From: Pezicula radicicola
Taxonomy: Eukaryota > Ascomycota > Leotiomycetes > Helotiales > Dermateaceae
Length of the DNA stretch: 64,000 nucleotides
Assembly: GCA_003008705.1 (NCBI GenBank)
Contig: PDUO01000001.1
Coordinates: 1,054,001-1,118,000 of the forward strand
Reading direction: 5' to 3'
Shown: one piece after another, positions 1-11,793 of the stretch
Layout of the letters: each line of letters starts with the position of its first letter
How positions within the stretch are numbered: the stretch's first letter is position 1
Made by a program: the position numbers and the translations under genes
Notes under the pieces: generated by a model
Seen by the model: only the letters and a program-made list of their open reading frames with translations
Told to the model about the DNA's origin: nothing
The model's database searches: none

Positions 1-93
1 GTACGGATTTATCGGAGACAAATAACGCCTAATAAACGACACATGATATCGGTATATGTTTACAAAAAGAAAGAAAATTTCTAGTAGATCAAT

Positions 94-3000
94 TCATGGT
101 AAAACTGCACCCATCCCTGGCTTGACAGAATATGATTCAATTGTGAATTCCAGTTCATTAGTCAACCGCAGCGCCTCTGGATCAAGGTAGACCTTCATGT
201 CCATGTCGGCCCTTCCCAGATTGAAGACTCTGAAGATAATATAAATCTCGGGATTTACATTGTTGTGGTGAGTGGATGTCATTCTTTGCATCTAAGAAGA
301 ACTGTTAGCTTTGTCTGGCCCGGGTAGACGTGCAGCAGAATATTCTAGCTTACTCTTTGAAATTGGCTCCTACTCATGAAGAACCTAGTATCGCATGTAT
401 TTGTGGTCGTCTTGACCTCCAGGAAGTACTTTGGCCGGCGATGTTCCAAATCCAAGCTCAATGGATAACCATTGCTGATTAAAAGTCTTGTGAAATCTCC
501 CTCGGTATCATGGTAAGCGAGGTCCGCTGTCTCAGTCCCTCTCCATTCTTCAATATTATAGTAACTTGGGTGTTCTCGAACGTGTTTACGAATGGTACTT
601 TGCCAGTTACCAATACCAAAGTTAGGCAGTGCTCGCTCTAATCTCGTAAGAATTTCAAAAACCTATAGTTTACATTAGCTGGGTGAGTGCGATACTCGAC
701 AAGGAAAATCGACTTACATAGAGCTCTCCTGCGGCTCCAATCTTTGTATCATGCAGAAAGAGATTTTCTGCCCGGATCCCAAAAGGTGCTATGACCCTTC
801 ATTGAACGCTTCCCTGTATACTGTCAGACTTGCAACTGTTCATATTTTTCAAACTCACCGAATTCTGTCCAAAAGAATTCTCCTAAAGACTGGGGCGGTC
901 GTCATTAGCTGGTTTTGGATGGCTTTGTACAAATCTAGAATCCTATCTGGGTCTTCCACCGTAGCGTTCCCTCCGCTACATCGCTTGATACTTTGGAGGA
1001 TATTGAGGTAGAAAGGCAAACTTTCCAAGAAGTTAACCCCGAATCTGGCAAGAAAGTCCCAGTTCAACGTCATGGTATTTGGCCGGTCCACTTCTAGAAA
1101 GGGGAACTCCTCATCACCTCTCAAGAACTGGCCGCAACGACGTTCGAGTGCAGGCGATAACCAGAAAGTTGTGTGCAATGGTAAGTTTAGTTCACCTCGA
1201 CATCGGACTCTAACTTGTGATATTTCGGCAAGCAATTCTCTGGACTCTAGACACAATGGTTCATACGAACTCCAATGAGCTGCTAAAGTACCAATAAACA
1301 TGTCGGGTCGATATTCAGCCAAGTAACGGAAAATAGACGACAGCTGAGATGGGGAGCGCTCATCAGTAAGTCGAGGTTGACGCTTTATTCCAACGTGGTT
1401 GTGAAGCCAGGTAAGCCACGAAGAACGTTGGGCTCCGTGCTCATTAATGTCCTCCGAACTGGTGTAATCATGACTGAGAAAGGAGACATTCATACCAGGA
1501 GCACTTATTGGGGCTGGATGTGGCTGCAAGAGCTCGCGAGCGCCAAATCTGTCATTAGAGTCCAGATATATATCCGCACGAGTCGACACCCTAGAATTTG
1601 AAAGATCAAAGACCCATAGACTTCTTCCGTTAATACGGCAAGTATTTCTGGCGTGATATAAATATCGTAAATGTGCCACAGATACAACTTTACTGATTGT
1701 CCTGCTATCGACAGCATTATGCTTGGCAAAAATATGGTTTGTTACCTCTAGTAATGGGACTTCTCCAATTCCAAGTTTTTCGAACAGTCTTTTCCTTGCC
1801 GTATTTTCGTATGCTGCAGAATGAACAAGCCGCAGCCCAAGGTCAGTCGGTATTCTTATCCCAACTGATTCGGGAAAATTGATTTCACCAACATCGGCAG
1901 AAACATAAGTTCCATCTTGCAATGGAATGAATGGAATTTGCCTCAATGAACTTTCCCATGGCCCAGCGAACATTCCTTCAAGCGCGAAGACTTTGCAAAG
2001 AAGTGTTGACAATCGACTGTGCCAGTCCTCATCTGTGCCAGGCGCCTTCAGTCTTGAAGCAGGAGAGTTGACATCTGTGCGAAGCTTGTCTATGATAATA
2101 TCCCAGGTGAGATTGCTCACACCCAGATCACGCAGAATTCCAAATGAATGGAGGTTCAAGCGATGATACTCTGAAGCAAGAAACTGTCCTTCATTTGAAT
2201 CTGCAAAGAGTGGGTTGCCATCTCTGTCGCGGAAGTCTCTAGTAAGTGTGAAGACTTCAGAGATTTTCTTGAGCTCCCTACTGCCTTGAGAGCGTAAGAA
2301 AGGTGTAGCTGCAAGAGCTCTTTTAATTTTCTGCGGAAGCTGTGTCCAAAAGCTTTGCGGTATGTCCTTTGGGAAATACTGGATCCATGTATACTGCAAC
2401 GTAGGATGCTCAGAAAATTGTAATACTGCATCCCGGAACGTTTCTGCTACTCCGTCAAGAATTGCGACGTTCCTGGGCGTATCCATGGCATCTTGGCGAC
2501 TAGCTTGCGTCACAAAATCGGATTGTATTAGGAACTTATCATTGTTAGTATGTTCAAGTTAGTATAACAATAATGACTTACAGTGAACCCGAAATCTCTC
2601 ATTGGTAGATAAGCGTAAACTTGTTGTCGTTGTATTTGTGGATTGGACTGGCCATCAACTGGAAAAGCGAGGACAACTTCTGCAGTTGTATTTTCGCGTT
2701 GTTCATGACGCGGAAGCCCTCTTAGTTCTCTCCGTGTGATATAAAAACGCGTTTCTTGTTCTTGTACTTCGCCATTGACTTCAGACATCTTAGTCAGTGT
2801 TGTTAAGCGATTCGGTTCATTGTAAGCACAAGAATATGTGGCACAATCTATGGGTTCCGCGCTGTGGCTGTATTTGTTGATATGAAGTTTCTTGACTTGG
2901 GACAAGAAGAGAAGAATAGTTTCGGGCAGCTCGTGGAATTGTTGGTCTAGGCTCGCGCGGTCCACTGTGTCAGAGAGCAACAACCTCATTTTTGTCAGCG

Positions 3001-3596
3001 GCTCTGGGAGAACCTCTTCAGGATCTTCCCATTCTGGAGTGATCATTCCCATTCCATTATCGCCCCTGTGATGCTGAAAATAGAACGAAAAAGGCCCTGA
3101 CTGGATATGGACCTCTGAAGCTACCATGAAAACGGATTTAAACCCGATTCTTTTTTCTCCGATATAACCTTGCCGTCCCGTCTTAGTGCTCCCTCCGATG
3201 CGGCAAATTGCTTCGACATTGTCGATGCTGAATCCATCTTCGTTGGAACGAACAATGATCTCATTCGGATAAACATCGAATGTGATCAAGGGGCTCTCGC
3301 GAGTTCTTGAGTACGAGTTATCTTCCGCATTCTGGACCAATTCGAAGAGGAAACGAGCTTGACTTCCATATAGATTTGTTGCCAACCTTGAATGTGTAGT
3401 CCAGTAAGTATTGTTCATATAAAAGCTCTTTTTGGTGAGCTTACATTCGTGCTGAAGACCCCATTTGTTGTCTAAAATTCTCAATGGCTCTCAAGGCTGC
3501 TTCATGGCTCCCTTCTCTCTCGGTCTGGGACAGCCAACCGTAGTCCCTTGCAATCTGTTCTATTATCTCCCTAGCTTCTATATGCGTAATATCCAT
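94..3596 (-). CDS. GHKL (HSP90-like) ATPase with NO VEIN-type C-terminal domain
   Basis: Predicted role: ATP-dependent protein of the sacsin/NO VEIN class; its function in fungi is not established. Six exons read by eye: 3596-3445, 3386-2582, 2534-859, 796-718, 662-354, 291-94, giving about 1072 aa. The start at 3596 is chosen because its exon splices in frame into the ATPase domain. Visible GHKL boxes: N-box ELVQNAEDN (residues ~66-74), a degenerate G1 EDGFS (~100-104) and G2 IGEKRIGFKSVF (~126-137), followed by LPMRDFGF/TFLIQSDFVTQASRQ across the exon 2/3 join. The C-terminal domain begins KIGAAGELYVFEIL and carries an upstream Asp (~951) and LEVKTT (Glu ~986, Lys ~988), which resembles a PD-(D/E)XK core. 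The usual long middle region between the ATPase part and the C-domain looks absent or short. The exon 3/4 junction is ambiguous (see findings), so a frameshifted pseudogene is possible. The nearest neighbour, also on the minus strand, is a dynamin-like GTPase. Confidence 0.8.
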
Positions 3597-4140
3597 AATG
3601 TCGAGTATTTCATAAATTGCTAGTACGGACTAAATGAGGCAAACGTTAGGATGAGAAGGAAGGGCAGCTAACAGCTCGTCTTTCTGACTCTAAATAATAT
3701 ATTGTAAAAGCAAGAACCGAGGTCAGCGAATAACTGAATGGCTTCAAGCGCGCTGCCAATTTGGATTCGATTCTAATACACCATCGGAAGGCGTAAGTCC
3801 TAGGATGCTGCCTCTGAACTTCTACAAACTTGGCCAGAGACAGAATCTAACATCTCTCCCTCGTCCCGGTAGTATGGAACTACGAATAGAACCACGACTG
3901 CTGCGACACAGCGCCTTCAACAGGAGTTGGCAAGGCAGAATCAAACGACCTTTGTAACAGCTTGAACAGCTCGCCCGATACATTTTGCCCAATTAAGCAC
4001 ACGCTTGATCAAGTTAAATCTGTTAGGTGTAGCTAAGAATACAGAAATTTGTGGCTATCAAGAAGAAGAATGTATGTTATCATCTTCATCTCTCAAATAT
4101 GAGTTTTAACTAGGGTCTTATGCATGGTGACACAGTAGAC
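3597..4140. other. Gene-free stretch upstream of the ATPase gene
   Basis: I see no convincing coding exon here. It should contain the 5' leader and promoter of the minus-strand ATPase gene. No clear TATA box or repeat was noticed. Confidence 0.5.
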
Positions 4141-4652
4141 AGCACAGCGCTACTGGCCGCAGAAATGGCCACCGGTCGATGGGAGTTGCCTCCTCAAAGC
4201 CAGAGACTGGGAGTATGGAATGTTGGGTGCACAACTCTCACTCAAGGAGAGACCATCAGTCTTGTTGAAACTGGACAGCCATGAGGGCATAATTCTTAGG
4301 CGGAAAACTAGGAGCACTATACTCCGTGACATTGACCTAGAATGCAGCTTCCAAAATTTTGACCACGGTACTAATTTTGACGGCTCCTCACGGCTTATGA
4401 TCTAAGCAGTTGGAAGGGTCTGTAAATCAAATCCAACGTCCTTCATACAGCGCTATACTTCCTTGCTATTTTGAAATGTGTCCCGGTCTCAATTGAGAAT
4501 TTGACAGCGGTCGGTTCGTAATGGGTTGATGTGACCTTGATGTTCTCGTAAACGCCGGGAGAAGGCGACAAAAGTTTCAGCCTTCTTTTTGACGCAGACT
4601 TGGCGTTGCGGAAAGACTCGTGTCCAACTCTAAGATCAATCGTCGTACTTAC
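4141..4652 (+). repeat. Diverged direct repeat, copy R1 (partner at 8285)
   Basis: Two well-matched segments, 4141-4165 and 4551-4652, recur in the same order and orientation at 8285-8309 and 8704-8805. The offsets are nearly constant (4144 and 4153 bases), so the whole ~510-bp interval appears to be one old duplication with a diverged middle. Its best block includes a 34-nt exact match starting at 4567. The minus-strand reading of 4443-4697 and of the partner both encode SASKRRLKLLSP, hinting at a decayed coding exon of unknown family. Confidence 0.7.
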
Positions 4653-4860
4653 TACTCGATTAGGTACGCTTTGAGGGCATTTGTACCTTGTGGTCAATTT
4701 TGCCTTCTTATAAACAACAAAAACTCGTTATCAAAGTTCTCTATTGTACACAGATAGCTCGACGAAAAGGAAAGAAGGGCAAAGAAAAGCAGCTCAAAGA
4801 AGACTTCACGCCATTTCGCGCTTCATGTTCCTTAACTTCACCTACTCTTTACAACATAAG

Positions 4861-7692
4861 TTACTCCACAACCCTACTTTTCTTCAAAGCCTTGCTTGAG
4901 ATCTCTAGTGCCTCCTTAAGCCTCTTGATTCTTGCAGCAGTATCTTTACGATTCATAACAGCACTCTCGTCTTCACCGCCCAGTTCTTCGATTCGATCCT
5001 CGCGTAGCTCGTTCATAATAAAGTCTGGAGAGAAACCCATCAGTGGGCCAGAGGGGTCATTTAAAAAGGGCTCAACGATATGGGTCGTGATATCGTGGAT
5101 GAAATCCTCTTGTGCCACCTGCGTATGTGAGCGGGACTCGGTCTGGGCATAAAAATTGCGGATCCCCATCAAGACGGAAAGACAACCGCTTGATAGGTCG
5201 GAAGACTAGTCACTCGTATGTACGTACCTCATAGTATGCCTTTAGTAAATCATGAATCTCGTCTTCGGTATTCTTTTGTTGAGAAGAATGCAATTCGTCA
5301 AAAAGGAGCTTGATCGTGGCCGGACTGATAATAACCAACTGCTGGACCAAGTTGCGCAAGCCTGGGCTAGGTGCCGTAATATCTGTGCTAAAGAAGTTGA
5401 CTCCTGGTACATTATGATTATATCTCTCAAGCGCGGCATCAAAGCGTAGTCTCCGGGAGTTCCGTACCTTTTCGAGAAAGGATTCATTGTTGGTTTGTAG
5501 AAGGCCAGTGGCCATTCTGTAACACAATTCTGATATTTGTTTGACGAGTCGACGTTCTGATGGGGCGCCGAACGTTTGACGGATAAGATCTTCAAGTCCA
5601 TTTCTTGTATAGTTTGGAACACCTTGCTCTGCGCAGACCGTATGCAACATCCTGACTGCTACAGCGGTGGTAGTCTCAGCAATGTGCTGAGAATGAGTCA
5701 CAGCAAGTCCTTCCCATTTACTCGTCTGCTTTCTCATAAGGGGCTTCAGAATTGAGGGATTTAAGATTCCAGGGAGTTCTTCGCCACGGTTAACTTTGAT
5801 CTGGGCCTTGATCTCTCCGTAGAGACTAGGCTGTTGATGAACAGTGGCAGCCGGGCTCTTCTTTTTGGATCGTCTGGGAGATCGTTCCGGGGTGAGCGGA
5901 ATAGATACACGGGAGTGGAATGCAGATTGTATGTTGAATTGCTGATAGAATTAGCTTGTGACCAAATATTCTTATTTGGAGAACATACTTGAGATCGGTT
6001 GTCTGAGTCTGATTCTGACTCAGAGTCTGAATCCTGCTTCATATCTACAGAAACCCTCTGCTGTTGTTCTGCTCGTGTTCCGTTCTCAATATCAGAGAAT
6101 TCGTACAGATGACCATGCTTCTTGAGATTGAGTGCAAAAGAAGCATTCATTTCCTGTATCATCCCTCGCAGCTTCAAGTCATCAAAAGGTAGTTCTGCCG
6201 GAGATTTAAGTGCTTGGTCAGCCAGAGCGCGGAAGCGCTGTGCAATGGCCCGCAGAAACTCCTGTTGTTGTGCTTGAGTAGACCTTTCCTTGCCAAGAAT
6301 TTGTAGGTGTTCATGTTCGTTTTGTAACAGGCTCTGCACTGCTTTCTGCATCCCCGGGAAGGCTTCACGAATGCGTCGGCAGAGCAAATTAGCTAAGAAC
6401 CTCTTGAGCATAGCGGTCCCACGTCTGTCCTCAGGAATTTCTACCCAAGGATGTTTAGAGAAAAGTGCATTCTCTTCTTTTTGTCGATCAGCCGAGGAAA
6501 AATCTTTCTCTGTAGAACCTCGATTTCTAACTACAAACCATCCATTGAGTGCCACACCACCTATTCCCTCGTGGTTGTTGACAATACTTATAGTCTGAGC
6601 TAATTATTAGTGAAGGTAACTTTGAAGTCTCCGCTCTATTCATCACCTTGTCTGGCTTTTCGAGCCGATCGCATTTTGTAAAAACTCCAACCATTCGCGA
6701 AGGATCGTCAATATTTTCGTTTGCCAACTGGAATATGCGTTGGTTTGCTAGATCATCAGTAGCTTCGGCAACACATCTTTTACACACACATCAGCTAAAG
6801 GTGAGTTAATGGATGTGCTTGATATCTTACATGATAATGTTCCGGGGCTGCTTCATGTAGCGTGTCACCAATTGTCTAATTCCATTGGCCTCTCTACTTG
6901 TACGGCCGCCAAATTCTGACTCGAAAATTCCTGGTAAGTCTAGAATGGCAAAGTGGGAGCGATCTGGTCCAGAAAGTTCGATTTTGAGGACCTTACTAGA
7001 GAAGTTTCGGTCTTTAGTAATAGACATCACTTCTTTGGCCTGTTTTATGTAAGCTACGTCCTGAGCTCATGCTGAGTTACAAGGCATTACCTGTTCCATG
7101 ATCTGTAGGAAACCTTCACTCGTGAATGACTCAACTGATGGATTGAAGCTTCCCGTTCGACCATCAACATCCGCGTACCCAAAAAGTCTCGCATCGCCAT
7201 GTTCTACAGCACCTGCCTCGATAGAGACCTTGATCAGGTCGGCTGTGCCAGGTGAAGACCTTCGAGATATTATACGAGTGGCAAACCTTGTAACGCATGA
7301 ATTATCATCACTGGGGAAGGGTATCTCAGTAAGGCTCTCAAGTAGAGAAGACTTTCCCGAGGATTGTTTGCCGACAATTACAAGCTATGCAGCGTAAGCT
7401 TCCAATATTTGTAGAATTCGTAACAACTAACCTCAGGCAAATCTATATCTTGCCCCGCGCCACATTTCCGGAGCTGGTCTATGGCATCAAAGAGTTGCCT
7501 ACTAGCCTCGGTGCTGAAAGGGTCTTCTGTAAGTAAGGGCTGGTTTGCGGGGTTAGACGCAGCAGCAGTAGCAGTTTCAAAGTGAGATGCGGCATCTTCA
7601 TATGTAGGCGACTCGTAGGCAGGGAGAGCAGTATTTGGAGCTGCAAACCTGAATTGTTGGTCCGAGGTGTCTGGATTTCGTAAGGGAGGCAT
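4861..7692 (-). CDS. Dynamin-like large GTPase
   Basis: Dynamin-superfamily GTPase, expected to self-assemble and remodel membranes or assemble on a target; the cellular site is not evident. Seven exons: 7692-7432, 7384-7091, 7039-6831, 6776-6647, 6594-5989, 5941-5228, 5142-4861; 831 aa with consistent phases. Visible motifs: P-loop GKQSSGKS (~92-99), switch Thr in CVTRFATR (Thr ~119), DLPG (~219-222) and TKCD (~288-291). The middle/stalk region contains VNRGEELPGILNP, the usual dynamin RGRELPG-type motif. The last exon is a GED-like helix (EDFIHDITTHIVE and onward). An acidic-Ser run DSDSESESDSD sits in the stalk-loop position and no PH domain is seen, so it is closer to Mx/Vps1-like soluble dynamins than to classical dynamin. 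The first in-frame ATG (7692) is used. A TATA-like box lies about 130 bases upstream. The gene is bracketed by direct repeats R1 and R2. Confidence 0.92.
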
Positions 7693-7822
7693 CTTGACGA
7701 TGTGAGCAATATTTTGCACGAGAGTTTGGAAGAAGTGTATGTCAAGTTACGGATTTTATGAATGTTTGTGCACCTTGATTGATAGAATGTATTCGGTCTG
7801 ATAATGATACAGGCAGAGACTT

Positions 7823-7834
7823 CTTTATATAAAA
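7823..7834 (-). promoter_or_regulatory. TATA-like box of the dynamin gene
   Basis: On the minus strand this reads TTTTATATAAAG, about 130 bases upstream of the predicted ATG at 7692. The position suits a fungal core promoter; assignment is by motif only. Confidence 0.4.
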
Positions 7835-8284
7835 TTCCGAATGTATGGTGGATGGAGCGTTTATTACTAAGGCAGGCAAGTAGATAGCTTTTGAGACGAA
7901 GCGCGGATGGATTCTCCCGAAAAGGGAAGAAAGAGACAGCATCTGTTTCCAAAATCCAACAAACTTAATACTGCAGCTGCTATGCATGGCTTAGAAACAA
8001 CTTGCCTTGTTAGATATGGCATTCGAGAATTGCGCCAGCATGCTGACAGAACGAGGCAGACTATCCCCTTGTTCTTACAAGGCAGAATCCATGAGAGAAA
8101 ATTCCTGGCATGGTTTGGTTTACCATAGCTCGTAATTTGATCAGGGGCTTTTTATTCAGGCGGCCAAGACTGCGACTTGCAGATTTCTGCTCAAAAGTGT
8201 CTGAGCCTGAGATTGACCTTGTCCATTCCCATCAAATCTTCTTTACGATACTTTAAGATAGGTGCGCAAGGTGCAGATATAGCC

Positions 8285-8805
8285 AGCACAGCGCTACTGG
8301 CTGCAGAAACGGTTGAGAATGGCTTTTTGAAGAGTGTTGGAATTGGCCCTGGCTGAAACTTTTCAGACTGGGAACTGTGTAGACGTTGGGTGAGTGACGG
8401 GGAGCTCTCGATATCGCAACTTCAACAACGTGGCTTGGGGGAGTATCTGCAACGTATCAACTGCTTGACTGGGTGAACCTCCTTGTAGCTTCCACTTGGA
8501 TATCTAGCTAATGGATGAACGGAGAGCTCATGATGTGATGATTCGTTCACGATTGATGCACAGCTATACGTCACTTGTTTCGGAGCACTCAGTTAGGCGT
8601 CTGACAGCGGTACAGATCGTGCAAATGCATCCGTAGAACCTTGTATAATGGTTGCCTTGTGGTCTCTGTGGAAGCCCATCCTTAGATCCGAGTGCAATGT
8701 GCAGACGCCAGGACAAGGTGACAAAAGTTTCAGCCTTCTTTTTGACGCAGACTCGGCGCTGCGGAAAAGACTTGTGTCCGGACCCAAGATCAATCGTCGT
8801 ATTTC
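8285..8805 (+). repeat. Diverged direct repeat, copy R2 (partner at 4141)
   Basis: Colinear partner of R1, matching at 8285-8309 and 8704-8805. Together R1 and R2 bracket about 4.1 kb holding the whole dynamin-like gene. Many differences, including small indels, show the duplication is old. No terminal inverted repeats were recognised at its edges. Confidence 0.7.
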
Positions 8806-9722
8806 CGTACCCTGTCATAGGAGTCGGGCAGTTTCAAACAAGTGTTGTCGATCCCAGATAGTTATGATACATGGATGCTGACTTCATGTGGTTGTGATTG
8901 TGGTTGTGGTTGATGAGTGCTGTTGGGAGATAAATAGGCTGCCGTACTTGAATAGTACAGGGTAAAATGCTGTTTCTCGGCTGCCGTATGAATAGGGGAA
9001 TGGATATTCCTCGCTTAACTATTCCACCAGGGCTGCCTTCTCAAATTTAAACCCTATCTTCCCTTTTAGCAACCGTCTACCATACGAATTGTTTTATAAG
9101 GGATCCTTTTGAATAGCTATCTATTTAGGCATAAGAAATTGACTTGAGTAACTTACTTGATTAAAAAAACTCACTTAGGTAGGTAACTTAAAACAGTCTC
9201 TTATAAAACAACGCGTACGGTAATAAAGAATGTACAGATCTCACCTCCAAGTTCAGATTGATCAGTGCTCTTAAGAGCATGATAATCTAATCATATAATA
9301 CCTAATAGATTGAAGAAGCAGAATCCACTGTCACGCCCGACAAGGCTGCTCTAAGAGATGCATCAATGCACCTATCAATCAGAGCTACTATCCCTTTAGT
9401 GACCCTATCTAGGCTTTGAAACTGTAGACTATTCTCACAGGCCCTATCTACCTACCTACCTACCTATCTAAGGAGGGCGGCAACCCGAAGCTAATAGAAA
9501 TGTACCCACTAATCCCTTCTACCACCGCATTAAGCATTGAACACGAGTATAACAGGAGCCATACTTTGGCCATTAAAACTATAAGATTTACTTTTAATAC
9601 ACAGAATTGCTTCTTACAAAGATGAATTTATAATCCAGGGAGCCAGTCCTGCCCTAATAGCACAAGAACCATTAACCAGACCAACACGTCAGTGACAACG
9701 GGCCACGAACTCAGAAAAGTCT
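8806..9722. other. Gene-free stretch holding one MITE copy and a short CTAC repeat
   Basis: No supportable gene. It contains an inverted-repeat element at 9078-9222 and a short CTAC-type simple repeat around 9446-9470. The rest is AT-rich and unremarkable. Confidence 0.5.
9078..9222 (+). mobile_element. MITE copy 1 (TA-flanked inverted-repeat element)
   Basis: About 145 bp, starting TACCATACGAATTG and ending CGCGTACGGTA, so the ends are inverted repeats flanked by TA. The subterminal TTATAAG/CTTATAA block and an internal GTAACTTACTTGATT motif match the copies at 17308, 40095 and 53019. It has only one or two internal 18-bp units. The TA duplication suggests Tc1/mariner-type mobilisation; no coding capacity. 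Confidence 0.8.
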
Positions 9723-11205
9723 TTACGACCCAAAACTGTGTTTTTTCTTTTCGGCTGCGCTCATCTTGGTAATATCGTATTGCGTACCACCTGTATGACC
9801 CTGTCTCTTAAACTTGGCATACTACCAATGATCATTAGCTATCTAGCCTCATCAAAATTGTGCGATGAAGAAACAAACAAACATACCTCTTTCTTCCAAT
9901 CTCTGGCTGGGATACCCTTCTTCTTACTCCTGGCTTCCCTCGCCTGATAGGCATTCCTCAAACTATCAATCTTAGCTTTGGACAATTTTACACAACCCAT
10001 ACTAAGATCAGTCCTCGATTTCATCTCAAGCCCAGCTTTATCCATGAAGTGAACGACTTCATGACTCCAATCAATACTGTAACTGACATCCGTAACGTGC
10101 GTCTCCACAAAGTCCAGAATGAGAAGTGTGATGATCTCGATATTTGGGACCGGAGATGTAGGAGAGAGAAGATTTGCTTCTTGAAGTATATCAAGGGCTG
10201 TGAGAAGGAAGCTGCCGTAGAAGTCCAGGATTTCTTGTACACCCTCGGAATCGTCGTTCACTGACACTCGTCAGTATTAGAAACTCACATGTTCAGACAC
10301 AGCTAGGTAGAAAGGCAAAACCCACTCATCCACTCTTGAACTGGTCCCATAGTAACAAACAAGGCTAAACCCTCAACATGCGCCCACTTCTTCAACGGGT
10401 CAACATCCTTTTTGAAAACCACCTCGTTGAACCCAGCCATGATATTCTCCATCAATTCAGTGACCCCATATCCAGTCCAGTCATTGTAGATATACATGCC
10501 ATGCGAATCCTGATCGCGTTTCGAAAACTCCTCGATGTACTCGTTATACATCTCCGTCCCCGCCTCGGTAACCATAAACCCTTCTTTCGTAACCCCAGGA
10601 CAGGCCTCGGCCTTTGCAGCTTTAGCCTTAGCGGTTTCAGGGACAGGAGGAACAGGAAGGCCTGCTATAGCAAGCCATTGATTAAGAGTACGATTCTTTG
10701 CAGGTTTCCCCTCTTCATTTAGTTCGGGATAGTCGTCGTGGACGGTGCGATCATCGTTATATGTCAACAACCTTTTTGCCAATGGCATCGAATTACTCCA
10801 CATCCGGTTACTTCTGCGCGCAACGATAAGCGCCGCTTTCTCCCTATCCTTATCCGTCACCTCGTTAAAATTTACTTCTTCTTCGTTCACGGGCTCTTCG
10901 TCTTCATCATCATCTGCTGACCAACCAATCTGGATCGTCTTAGGCGGTGTGATATCCTTCAACTACCATAAAAGTCAGCTCCAAACCAACTGATAAAAAA
11001 CAGGATCGCAACACGAAAACGAAGAGGAAATCCCGTAGTCAGGCAGCCGTACAACTTCCGCATTTGAGTATTTCAAGTCCTTCGGAGCAGCCGTAGATGC
11101 CAAGCCCTCAACAACACCTTTCGCGGCATCAGTGGAAAGCCGCTTTGCAGCAGGAGCTGAATTGGCATCTGCCGCAGCAAGCGGCGTCTTTCTTTTAAGA
11201 GGCAT
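9723..11205 (-). CDS. Hypothetical protein, 430 aa, unrecognised family
   Basis: I do not recognise this protein. Four exons fit: 11205-11002, 10962-10326, 10260-9887, 9800-9723, with consistent phases. The donor after 11002 (GTTTTT) is weak and is the least certain border. The N-terminus is basic and Ala-rich (KRKTPLAAADANSAPAAKRL), possibly a nuclear-localisation-type stretch. An acidic run DDDEDEEPVNEEE follows at about residues 80-95. The centre holds an Ala/Lys linker and then a more ordered-looking part (GMYIYNDWTGYGVTELMENI; FYGSFLLTALDIL) without known motifs. The C-terminus is Lys-rich (SKKKGIPARDWKKE, AAEKKKHS). A seeming frameshift near 10325 disappears if the donor GTGGGT at 10325 is used. 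No signal peptide or membrane segment is seen. Confidence 0.65.
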
Positions 11206-11793
11206 TGTCCAAGTGTCTATGACGGTCGATGTTGAACGTCAAATATACTCGTGTTTGCACTGCTAGAAGCTGTGCACGTCGATGTGACAGAGTGAATCTA
11301 GGTTTGACGCGTCGACGCATTGGCCCTCAATCCCGTGACGTCAACAAAGGAACTTTGGAATAGACGCGAAGCAAATCAATTATGATTTTTTTAGCGCGAC
11401 TAAGTGAGCCTTGGGAGCTTAAAGTTTTGAAGGCCTTAAGATAGATACTTAGTGTTCTGAGAAGCGACTGAATGAAAAGGGGGAAGTCACGTAAGCGAGC
11501 AAATTAACAATACAATGAAGGCAAGGCTACATCAACCAACAAAATCACAAAGTCGAAGGCAAGCCATCATCATTTCACAAGGAACAAGGATACTGAATGT
11601 GCAAAGGTATTTATTTTGAAGGATTTATGAAACAGTCGAAGCTGTGACTCCTCTATTATTGTTACTTGAGTCCCAGATATTGAAAAAGACCAGCCAGTAT
11701 AGTAATGCTCCCTCCATGTATACATTCAATGTGATGCAGTTTTCCTAACGAGCAATTCCCCAGCCGTTATGCCATTATAAAAATATCGCTAAT

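Noticed and set aside
4688..5152. 154-codon plus-strand ORF opposite the dynamin C-terminus
   Set aside because: Antisense to the GED exon of the dynamin-like gene, Ser-rich by complementarity.
10290..10330. Apparent frameshift in the 430-aa hypothetical gene
   Set aside because: An intron with donor GTGGGT at 10325, CTAATACTGAC branch region and CAG acceptor restores an open frame (EWM-MNDDSEG), so no break is needed.
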